A stretch of DNA of 5,156 bases from JAKQIM01 sp964633225 (GTDB lineage: Bacteria; Chloroflexota; Anaerolineae; Anaerolineales; UBA4823): assembly GCA_964633225.1 (NCBI GenBank), contig CAZWFQ010000148.1:1-5156 (forward strand), written 5' to 3'. The notes beneath the pieces are model-generated. The model saw only the letters and a list, made by a program, of their open reading frames with translations. It made no database searches and was not told the origin of the DNA. Position numbers and translations under genes: made by a program. Below, one piece after another: positions 1-4,941 of this stretch (its first letter is position 1; each line of letters starts with the position of its first letter).

Positions 1-394
1 CTGGCTCAGCTAAACTCATGCTCTCCAAAGCAACTGTTTTGTCGTCAACATTTGCCTGAAGAACCAACGTTTCGTTGCCATCTGGAGCTTTGATGCTGCC
101 ATTGGCAGCTAGAATCATGTTTTCTATTGCTGTTGTGCGGGCTTGCCTTCGGGGCTCATTAGCTAACTGAAAAAACAAATGATAATTGCTCTCAGGTGCA
201 ACAACTTCCATGTCGATGGTTTCACGGTTCGGATGCTCGATTGTGACTCGATACGCTCCCGCTGCTGATAGATGAGTTTCAGCTTCCCCACTTGTATCAG
301 TGACTAAAGTTTCGACAAGGGACTCTCCGCTGTAAATTTTTATGACAGCATCTTTGATGACAGTGGGATAATCTTCTCCATCGTTAAAGGTCAT
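1..394 (-). CDS. Partial tail-tip protein with an Ig-like / carboxypeptidase-regulatory-like N-terminal region
   Basis: This is the first 131 codons of a gene that runs off the low-coordinate end of the window. The start is an ATG at 394-392 that overlaps the TGA of the hub-lectin gene (ATGA, 4 bases). A G-rich GGGGTGG lies about 15 bases upstream as a possible ribosome binding site. Residues 8-78 show the spacing of a small beta-sandwich: a strand with VIKIYSG, then TDTSGEAET, then LSAAGAYRVTIEHP. The T-x-x-x-G followed by a G-x-Y-x-V strand is typical of carboxypeptidase-regulatory-like, PEGA-like and related Ig-type modules. Residues about 85-131 look more helical and then polar. Its position right after the hub gene suggests a tail-tip, fibre or receptor-binding component. 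I do not recognise a specific family, and the C-terminal part that would settle its role is outside the window. A coding gene is near certain; the function is inferred from context. Confidence 0.7.
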   Translation of the reverse strand, partial: MTFNDGEDYPTVIKDAVIKIYSGESLVETLVTDTSGEAETHLSAAGAYRVTIEHPNRETIDMEVVAPESNYHLFFQLANEPRRQARTTAIENMILAANGSIKAPDGNETLVLQANVDDKTVALESMSLAEP

Positions 395-2094
395 GTCGGT
401 CCAGTCCACCCCACACTTATGACCTTAAATGTAACGACATCAACAGTCGGGCTCTCAATAATTCCGCCCGCGCTTCCTACAACTCGAAACAAGGGAAAAA
501 AGTAAAGCTCAAGCACCTCCTGATCCACAAGCGCCCTGGACCAGAGCATAACCTCAGCTAAAACGCCTTTCAAGAAGACACCCAGATAAACAGTGTTTGC
601 TGACGATGAGGGTGCGCCTGTTAGTGACCATTCTTTATGAAGCCAACCATTGTAGTACATGCGCACTTTTGATTGATCATAAGTTATCATAGCAAAAATG
701 CGTCCGCCAACTTTGATTAACCCCGCATCAGAACTGTAACTGTGCGTGCCCGTGCCAGTGACGATATCGCACCCAAGAACCCCCGTGTTAACATAATAGT
801 AAAGGGCGAATTGGCCATCTTTGTGGCAGACAAATCGCTTGGTTGAGTCATTGTCTGAGGGGGAGAACCAACCGCCAAAACTCAGTTTACTTGTCAGGTT
901 GATTCCAGCTTGGCTTGCAGCTCCAAGGCTGATGTTAGCGCTTGTCCCATTAAGTGTCAATATTTTGGTTATTGGACCATCTTGCCAAATGCCATCAGTG
1001 ATTGTGCCATCTACTGGTGCATCAATAGGAGCACGGTTCTTTGCAGTTGCACCTTCGCCTTCGTTTAAGTGGAAAAGAGCAACTAATCCTTGCAGGTTGA
1101 TAACCCAGGCTTCACTGCCAGGCGTGTAGATGCCTTTCTTTTCCCAACCTTTGAGTTCATCAACTGTTGCGGCAATTGTTTTGCGTGCCCGATCAAGCTG
1201 CATATTGCATTTGAATTTTGTTTTAGTCATCTGCATAATTCGATATGTGCCATCAAGCAGGTAGCGAGCATCAGATACCGCGACTGATTCGCCCAGCGAG
1301 TAGTCTTTGCCCTCCGTCATCAAAACGCTAACGGGCATACCGCTTGAATCAGTGGCTAACTCTGCAAGTTTCTTAGCTGCTATAGCGTTAAGAGTTGCTG
1401 CATCGGTCATTTGGTCTTCGTTGCCCTTCCAGACCTTTGTGCCAGAGCCAGCAACACCTAAAATGTGAAACCCAGTTACGTCGGTGCCTCTGATCTCAAC
1501 TTTTGTAAATTGCCCCTTCGAACGGTCTATGCCGCGTCTGCTTAATGCTATAGTTGTTGGAGTATGAGTTACTCCTGAACCTTTGGATCCGAAATAGACG
1601 GTTGTTCCGCTGTGCCAAACGTCACATGCGAGCGCTTTCTGCATGAACTTTATTGCGTCAAGTCGGTTCGCATGGTAAAAAATCACAGGCACGATTGTTG
1701 TGGGGTTGCTTGAATGGGCGCTGTAGCCAGTGCCCGATAAAATGGCGTCTATGATGTCTTTGGCTGGTTTTTCAAATGCACCGGTAAATGATGAGGCTTG
1801 ATCAAGCGTTATGATAAAATCGTCGTAGACAACCATTTTGATTTTGCCAGGGCGATCTTCGATGTCTCCTCCTTGCAAGATCCCCGTGAACTGTAGCACG
1901 TTGTCATAGTATGCGTTGATTAGAAGGTCTTGCTGCAATAATGCACGGTTGGCAGCCGTGTTAAAAACGTAGAAATATAGATGCGGCTCACCGTTCTCGC
2001 CAAGTTCTTCATAAACCTGATTGAGGTTGTACCCTGTGAATTCAACGAATTCTTCAGTGCCTTCATCATAGTATTCGATTGCCCATTTTGCCAT
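391..2094 (-). CDS. Tail hub (gp27/gpD-like) protein with C-terminal LamG lectin-like domain
   Basis: A 567-residue protein with two clear halves. Residues 1-310 look like a tail hub of the phage late-control gpD / gp27 type. There is a beta-rich opening, a strand DLLINAYYDNVLQFTGIL (56-73), a YDDF segment near 90-93, the KPAKDIIDAILSGTGY helix-turn (109-124) typical of these hubs, and a closing DGTYRIMQM strand (281-289) before LDRAR. Residues 336-531 form a Laminin-G/concanavalin-like domain: GLVALFHLNEGEG, FGGWF (406-410), TYD (471-473), VRMYYNGW (477-484), and the closing AEVMLWSRAL...EVLELY (513-531). Hubs cap the tail tube, and LamG domains bind carbohydrate or surface ligands, so this probably joins tube closure and host recognition in one chain. 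The ATG lies 4 bases after the preceding TGA, with only a weak GTGAG upstream, which suggests coupled translation. Domain assignments rest on pattern recognition, LamG being more certain than the hub. Confidence 0.8.
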   Translation of the reverse strand: MAKWAIEYYDEGTEEFVEFTGYNLNQVYEELGENGEPHLYFYVFNTAANRALLQQDLLINAYYDNVLQFTGILQGGDIEDRPGKIKMVVYDDFIITLDQASSFTGAFEKPAKDIIDAILSGTGYSAHSSNPTTIVPVIFYHANRLDAIKFMQKALACDVWHSGTTVYFGSKGSGVTHTPTTIALSRRGIDRSKGQFTKVEIRGTDVTGFHILGVAGSGTKVWKGNEDQMTDAATLNAIAAKKLAELATDSSGMPVSVLMTEGKDYSLGESVAVSDARYLLDGTYRIMQMTKTKFKCNMQLDRARKTIAATVDELKGWEKKGIYTPGSEAWVINLQGLVALFHLNEGEGATAKNRAPIDAPVDGTITDGIWQDGPITKILTLNGTSANISLGAASQAGINLTSKLSFGGWFSPSDNDSTKRFVCHKDGQFALYYYVNTGVLGCDIVTGTGTHSYSSDAGLIKVGGRIFAMITYDQSKVRMYYNGWLHKEWSLTGAPSSSANTVYLGVFLKGVLAEVMLWSRALVDQEVLELYFFPLFRVVGSAGGIIESPTVDVVTFKVISVGWTGPT

Positions 2095-2098
2095 AATC

Positions 2099-2455
2099 TC
2101 ACGTCAATGCGTAAACTGCGCTAACTGAAGTCAACTTGATTGTGTAGGGCGTTACAGAGGGGTTTTCAGGGTCAAACTTGAAATCATCAAGCAGATATGT
2201 GCCGTCAAGTCCGCCGCCTATTGTGCAGGAAACAGCTGTGCCAACTGCAGCTAACAGGGGGGATAAGATGGCTGCAAAATTGGTTAGCCAGCTGCCTTCC
2301 AGCTTTCCCGATAATGTTATGGAGCCCGCGAAGCCGTCAACCATTGCAAGTGGATAATCACCTGATTTTGGCTCAGTCTGCTTGTTGGCTGATTTCGAAA
2401 CACTCATACGCTCAGGCACTTCAGGAAGCGTTACTGTTCCGATGATGAATGGCAT
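2099..2455 (-). CDS. Small distal-tail-like structural protein
   Basis: A 118-residue beta-rich protein between the tape measure and the hub, where long-tailed phages encode the distal tail or baseplate adaptor. Visible features are a Gly/Ser/Thr-rich strand (GFAGSITLSGKLEGSW, 41-56), a hydrophobic segment FAAILSPLLAAVG (60-72), and a C-terminal DGTYLLDDFKFDPENP...YTIKLTSV block (84-111). That G-x-Y-x-x-x-D-F...Y-x-I-x-L pattern recurs in small tail-tube-fold and hub-adaptor proteins, where the strand pair packs at the tube interface. The ATG shares its A with the TAA of the tape measure gene (TAATG), and an AGGAG lies 9 bases upstream, so expression is probably strong and coupled. I cannot name the family. 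The role as tube-to-hub adaptor is inferred mainly from position and size. It could instead be a tail completion protein. Confidence 0.65.
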   Translation of the reverse strand: MPFIIGTVTLPEVPERMSVSKSANKQTEPKSGDYPLAMVDGFAGSITLSGKLEGSWLTNFAAILSPLLAAVGTAVSCTIGGGLDGTYLLDDFKFDPENPSVTPYTIKLTSVSAVYALT

Positions 2456-3630
2456 TAACTGTTTCTCCTGCGATATAGTTCCTCATCTAGTTTGTCAACT
2501 GCTTTTTGGGCTACTCTGTCTTCATCTGCAGGGCTAACAATATCCCCGTGAAGGTGCTGCTCAAAGGTGATGTAAGTCACATTCTGCGGATAGCCACCTG
2601 CAACCTGCTTTTTCTCTTCAACTTCTGTACGTTGCGCCTCGTATTGGCTAAGGGGCATAACGATCTCTTTTTCGCCGCCTTCACCGATCAACGCCAGCAT
2701 TGGGTGATCAACCACACCGCCCGAAGCTAAACCAGCGACATTACCATAACTCTCAAGGTTCGCAACCATAGCGCCAACAGCAATACCCGCAGCCACTAAA
2801 GCGACTGTGGCAACGCCAAGCGTGAGGCCTTCCTGGAGCATCCAAACCGCTGCGGCAGCGGCAATAATTGCGGGCACGACAACCATCAAAGCCCTGCCCA
2901 TGGGACCAAGAGCATCACCAAACTGCTTAATGACAGTATAGCCCAATGTGAAGCCGCCGACAAAAGAACCAACCCCGATAGCGGCAAGAGTCGCCTTGCT
3001 GCCAACGTCAGAAACATTAGTGCTAAGGGTTTTTAGAACTCCTGTCATATCTGGGAAATTCTTCCAAGCTCTACTCAAACTATCGACCATGGTGATGGCT
3101 GAGGGAATAACCTGTATTGCACTGGCCATCATTGCTTCATTGACATTGTCCTGCGACTGCTTAGCCCGCTCATTGGCTACCTCAAGACGCTCCTGGGCAA
3201 TGCTTAGCTGCTCTGACGCAGCTTTAGCTTCGGCACTATTCACGCCATGTTCAACAACGGCTGCATCGAGGTTACGCTGCGCATCCTCAACACCTTTAGT
3301 GGAAGTCCGCACCTGCAGATTAGCCCTGTCAACCGCAAGCTCCGCTTTCTCAATCCTATCAAAACTATTATACAGGCTAAAGCCTGCAGTGGCAGCTCCC
3401 GAAGCACCCAAAGCAAAATCCTTCAAAGAACCAGCATTTTTCCTAGAAAACAGAGCAACCTTTTCCTGCTCAGCGTTAAGATCCTCCTGAGAAACAGCTA
3501 GTCGTTCACTTGCCTCAGAAACCTGATCCAGACTACTTGTCATGCTAGATGAGGCTTCCGCTAACTGACTACTCGCATTATCGATTAGCTCTAAATTGAT
3601 TTCTATATCAGAATCAGCCAAGCTACTCAC
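2455..3630 (-). CDS. Tail tape measure protein (short)
   Basis: A 391-residue protein that sets tail length and lies inside the tube until ejection. The N-terminal part is long amphipathic helix: residues 8-65 (INLELIDNASSQLAEASSSM opening) and 92-166, rich in Ala, Gln, Glu and Ser, with heptad-like spacing (QLSIAQERLEVANERAKQSQ). Three hydrophobic stretches follow, about 214-234, 247-265 and 268-291, as in many tape measures. The diagnostic piece is LASGGVVDHPMLALIGEGGE with EIVMPLS (301-328), the ASGG...P..ALiGEgG.E.i.PL motif near the C-termini of tape measure proteins. A charged tail ends in YRRRNS. The start is GTG at 3630-3628. It is the only ATG, GTG or TTG after the upstream in-frame TAG, and has no strong Shine-Dalgarno. 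Using the usual 0.15 nm per residue, the tail would be about 59 nm, short for a flexible tail. The protein is well below the 600 or more residues common in this family but looks complete. Confidence 0.88.
   Translation of the reverse strand: MSSLADSDIEINLELIDNASSQLAEASSSMTSSLDQVSEASERLAVSQEDLNAEQEKVALFSRKNAGSLKDFALGASGAATAGFSLYNSFDRIEKAELAVDRANLQVRTSTKGVEDAQRNLDAAVVEHGVNSAEAKAASEQLSIAQERLEVANERAKQSQDNVNEAMMASAIQVIPSAITMVDSLSRAWKNFPDMTGVLKTLSTNVSDVGSKATLAAIGVGSFVGGFTLGYTVIKQFGDALGPMGRALMVVVPAIIAAAAAVWMLQEGLTLGVATVALVAAGIAVGAMVANLESYGNVAGLASGGVVDHPMLALIGEGGEKEIVMPLSQYEAQRTEVEEKKQVAGGYPQNVTYITFEQHLHGDIVSPADEDRVAQKAVDKLDEELYRRRNS
2465..2469 (-). promoter_or_regulatory. Shine-Dalgarno AGGAG for the distal-tail-like gene
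   Basis: On the minus strand AGGAG sits inside the last codons of the tape measure gene, 9 bases before the ATG at 2455-2453. It is the clearest ribosome binding site in the window. It supports this ATG as the true start and independent initiation in addition to TAATG coupling. Confidence 0.65.
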
Positions 3631-3680
3631 TATCCAAACAGGTTTTACTATTTTTCCAAGAAGTCGATTAACTAGCTAAC

Positions 3681-3690
3681 AAAAATTATA
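3681..3690 (-). promoter_or_regulatory. TATAATTTTT element: candidate terminator and/or tape-measure promoter
   Basis: The 85-base gap between the membrane-protein gene and the tape measure gene holds one AT-rich element, TATAATTTTT on the minus strand. The T5 run (3685-3681) lies 30 bases after the TAG and could end the membrane-gene transcript, since archaeal termination needs only a T-tract. The TATAAT half, centred about 57 bases before the GTG, is also placed to act as a TATA box and give a leader of about 30 bases. No stem-loop precedes the T run. The sequence alone does not tell the two readings apart. Confidence 0.35.
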
Positions 3691-3715
3691 GGACGATACC
3701 CAGAGTGGAAATGGC

Positions 3716-4279
3716 CTAAGCGGGAGTTTTTGGGGAAACTATGAAGCCTAACCAAATAGCCCTACCATATGACTTGTCACCTTCTCCGGGTGTGGTGAGA
3801 AACTGAAAGCGTCCCAAGTTGAGGTCTAAAGCGTACCGCCCGGTTGGAGCGTCGTCTGCCCAATTAATGTTTATGATTGTTGAACTGGTTGCGTTTGGCT
3901 GCAAGGTTAATTGTTTTTGGCTAATGGAATAATTGAAAACCGACGTTTGAACAAGCGAATGATTCCAGTTGTGGGTGTCCCAATTGTTATCATATACTAT
4001 GGTGCTGTTGTACACCAAGCCGTTCATGTCGTCAATTGGCACAGTTATCGACGGTGAACCATCCAACAATTGAAGTGTAAGATTCAGCTGCTGTGTCATC
4101 CCCTGTGAGACATTAAAGACAATGGAAGCAACGCCTGTGTCTGTTGAAGTAACAGTGTATGAGTACAAGATTCTCGGTGTGCCTAGTGGTTGAAAGCTAT
4201 TTTCATATAGGTATATTATTCCGCCAATCAGTGCAATCATAATAAGAATGACCGTGACGACAACATATTTGCGCTTCAT
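3716..4279 (-). CDS. Membrane-anchored, probably N-glycosylated surface protein (moron-like)
   Basis: A 187-residue protein of no family I recognise. After a basic start (MKRK), residues 5-25 form one strongly hydrophobic segment (VVVTVILIMIALIGGIIYLY) with no obvious signal-peptidase site, so it probably stays as an N-terminal anchor with the rest outside the cell. Residues 35-187 are beta-rich and Asn/Ser/Thr-rich, with six N-X-S/T sequons (N56, N66, N91, N106, N116, N129) and no cysteine. A late segment DDAPTGRYALDLNLG (142-156) resembles the closing strands of an Ig-like fold. It lies between the tail chaperone and tape measure genes, which are normally adjacent, and has its own TATA-like box, almost no leader and no Shine-Dalgarno. 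This suggests cargo expressed separately from the tail, for example a surface protein changing the host envelope or excluding other viruses. A minor virion protein is the alternative. Coding status is strong; function unknown. Confidence 0.8.
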   Translation of the reverse strand: MKRKYVVVTVILIMIALIGGIIYLYENSFQPLGTPRILYSYTVTSTDTGVASIVFNVSQGMTQQLNLTLQLLDGSPSITVPIDDMNGLVYNSTIVYDNNWDTHNWNHSLVQTSVFNYSISQKQLTLQPNATSSTIININWADDAPTGRYALDLNLGRFQFLTTPGEGDKSYGRAIWLGFIVSPKTPA

Positions 4280-4283
4280 GATT

Positions 4284-4295
4284 TTAACCGGTTAA
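4284..4295. promoter_or_regulatory. 12-base perfect palindrome TTAACCGGTTAA, possible operator
   Basis: A perfect inverted repeat with no spacer lies between the TATA-like box and the ATG of the membrane-protein gene. With a TATA box centred near 4314, transcription would start near 4287, inside the palindrome. A dimeric repressor bound there would block initiation. One such 12-base palindrome is expected by chance in about 4 kb, so the evidence is its placement and not its rarity. Confidence 0.35.
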
Positions 4296-4309
4296 GAGGT
4301 ATCCTAAAC

Positions 4310-4317
4310 ATATATTT
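4310..4317 (-). promoter_or_regulatory. Archaeal-type TATA box (AAATATAT) for the membrane-protein gene
   Basis: AAATATAT on the minus strand, preceded by TTC, is centred about 35 bases before the ATG at 4279. The archaeal TATA-to-start distance of 26-27 bases puts the transcript start near 4287, leaving a leader of about 8 bases. No Shine-Dalgarno is present, which fits a leaderless-type mRNA. It lies just after the end of the -1 chaperone reading frame (TGA at 4347-4345), so it occupies the only truly non-coding stretch here. Confidence 0.5.
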
Positions 4318-4344
4318 GAAGCTAAACAATAGAACGGACTCCAT

Positions 4345-4928
4345 TCACTTATGCGAGCTATATTGATGGAGTCGTGCCCAGGTCACCAGGTAATTAAACT
4401 GGAAAATAGTCAACTGCCCTAGGGTTTGGAAGTTTATTTGGGGAAAGTAATGCAGAATTAGGCCGATGTTTTCAGCGTCGGAGTTGTGTTTGATCCATTG
4501 CTCGATTTGGTTAACAAAAAACCCGGTTGCTCATTTAGGAACTTGATGAGTTCTGATGCTTCCAACATTGGAAAAGAACAGTTAAATTCGCTGATGTTCT
4601 CAGGGGTGTATTCAGGTAAGTTGGGATAGGCTTTTTTAAGCATTAGGTAGATGCTCATGGCGTTTCGGTCTGCTTTGTTTTTGCATTTGTTGATAATTTC
4701 GGAATCAGCGATCACCAACTCACCATAACGAATCAAGCCCAATGTTGGATGTTGAGCTTCATGGATCTGGCCAGCTCGCTGCAGCAAGGCAACAGGGTCA
4801 AATAGCTTAGCAACTGCTTCATTTCGGGCATCGTCAGCTTCAGCACGCTTCTTAAACTCTGCAATCTTTGCCTCATTCTCAGGCAGCTTAGCAGCCTGGG
4901 CAGAACTCAGTTGTTTTTCGTTACCCAT
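4345..4928 (-). CDS. Tail assembly chaperone, -1 frameshift fusion product (gpGT-like)
   Basis: This is the second product of the chaperone gene, made if ribosomes slip by -1 at G GGT TTT (4524-4518). The first 137 codons (4928-4518) are shared with the short form. Reading then resumes at 4518 in the -1 frame for 57 sense codons to TGA at 4347-4345, giving 194 residues. The added part reads FVNQIEQWIKHNSDAENIG, then GLILHYFPQINF, then LGQLTIFQFNYLVTWARLHQ. It is rich in Ile, Leu, Phe, Trp and Tyr with helix-like spacing, whereas the zero-frame end is polar and low in complexity. In lambda and many other tailed phages the minor frameshift product binds the tape measure or tube subunits while the major product coats the tape measure; I infer the same split here. 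The extension has no start of its own placed for separate expression. The slip is predicted from sequence only, and no strong downstream stimulatory structure is visible. Confidence 0.72.
4458..4928 (-). CDS. Tail assembly chaperone, zero-frame product (gpG-like)
   Basis: A 156-residue soluble protein, counted from the ATG at 4928-4926. Residues 3-45 are charged and helical (NEKQLSSAQAAKLPENEAKI, EFKKRAEADD). The core, about 50-135, contains LIRYGELVIADSEIINKCKN, ADRNAMSIYLMLKKAYPNLP and ENISEF...LEASELIKFL. This all-helical layout, with a D-x-E-I segment followed by a M-L-x-K-A-x-P segment, is typical of tail assembly chaperones (XkdN and gpG-type families). Its place between a tube gene and the tape measure agrees. 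After the slippery site the tail is polar (SSNGSNTTPTLKTSA). A GTG at 4976-4974 would add 16 residues but overlaps the upstream gene by 35 bases. The ATG lies 13 bases after that gene's TAA, with AAGGG about 10 bases before it, so I prefer the ATG. These chaperones act in the cytoplasm during assembly and are absent from the virion. Confidence 0.75.
   Translation of the reverse strand: MGNEKQLSSAQAAKLPENEAKIAEFKKRAEADDARNEAVAKLFDPVALLQRAGQIHEAQHPTLGLIRYGELVIADSEIINKCKNKADRNAMSIYLMLKKAYPNLPEYTPENISEFNCSFPMLEASELIKFLNEQPGFLLTKSSNGSNTTPTLKTSA
4518..4524 (-). promoter_or_regulatory. Programmed -1 ribosomal frameshift site G GGT TTT
   Basis: The minus strand has GGGTTTTTTG, and the zero frame divides it as ccG GGT TTT TTG. 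This matches X XXY YYZ (X=G, Y=T, Z=T): after a -1 slip the P-site tRNA re-pairs on GGG and the A-site tRNA on TTT. The site lies 20 codons before the zero-frame stop and opens the 57-codon extension. The T6 run would further help slippage. No convincing hairpin or pseudoknot starts 5-10 bases downstream. Confidence 0.72.
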
Positions 4929-4941
4929 CAATAACACGCCC

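Noticed and set aside
391..1087. Diversity-generating retroelement target in the lectin half of the hub gene
   Set aside because: No template repeat, reverse transcriptase or A-to-N variable pattern is visible. LamG is also not the usual C-type lectin target fold.
821..1287. Plus-strand open frames of 102 and 65 codons opposite the hub-lectin gene
   Set aside because: They lie wholly antisense to a well-supported gene, have no ribosome binding site and no recognisable product.
1920..2102. Minus-strand 60-codon frame overlapping the start of the hub gene
   Set aside because: It is another frame of the hub gene. The hub frame gives the coherent 567-residue protein.
2197..2730. Plus-strand open frames of 82 and 74 codons across the distal-tail gene and the tape measure C-terminus
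   Set aside because: They are antisense shadows of two coding genes, with no signal or domain of their own.
2948..3490. Plus-strand open frame of 180 codons opposite the tape measure gene
   Set aside because: It is antisense to the Ala/Gln/Glu-rich coiled-coil region, whose codon bias leaves the opposite strand open. The product is Ser/Ala/Leu-rich with no recognisable domain, and the tape measure motif on the minus strand is clear.
4280..4457. Apparent 178-base non-coding gap between chaperone and membrane-protein gene
   Set aside because: Most of it (4345-4457) is the -1 frame extension of the chaperone. Only about 65 bases, holding the TATA box and palindrome, are non-coding.
4463..4481. 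Stem-loop CCGA...TCGG downstream of the slippery site as a frameshift stimulator
   Set aside because: It has only 4 base pairs with an 11-base loop, and starts 36 bases after the heptamer, well beyond the usual 5-10 base spacer.
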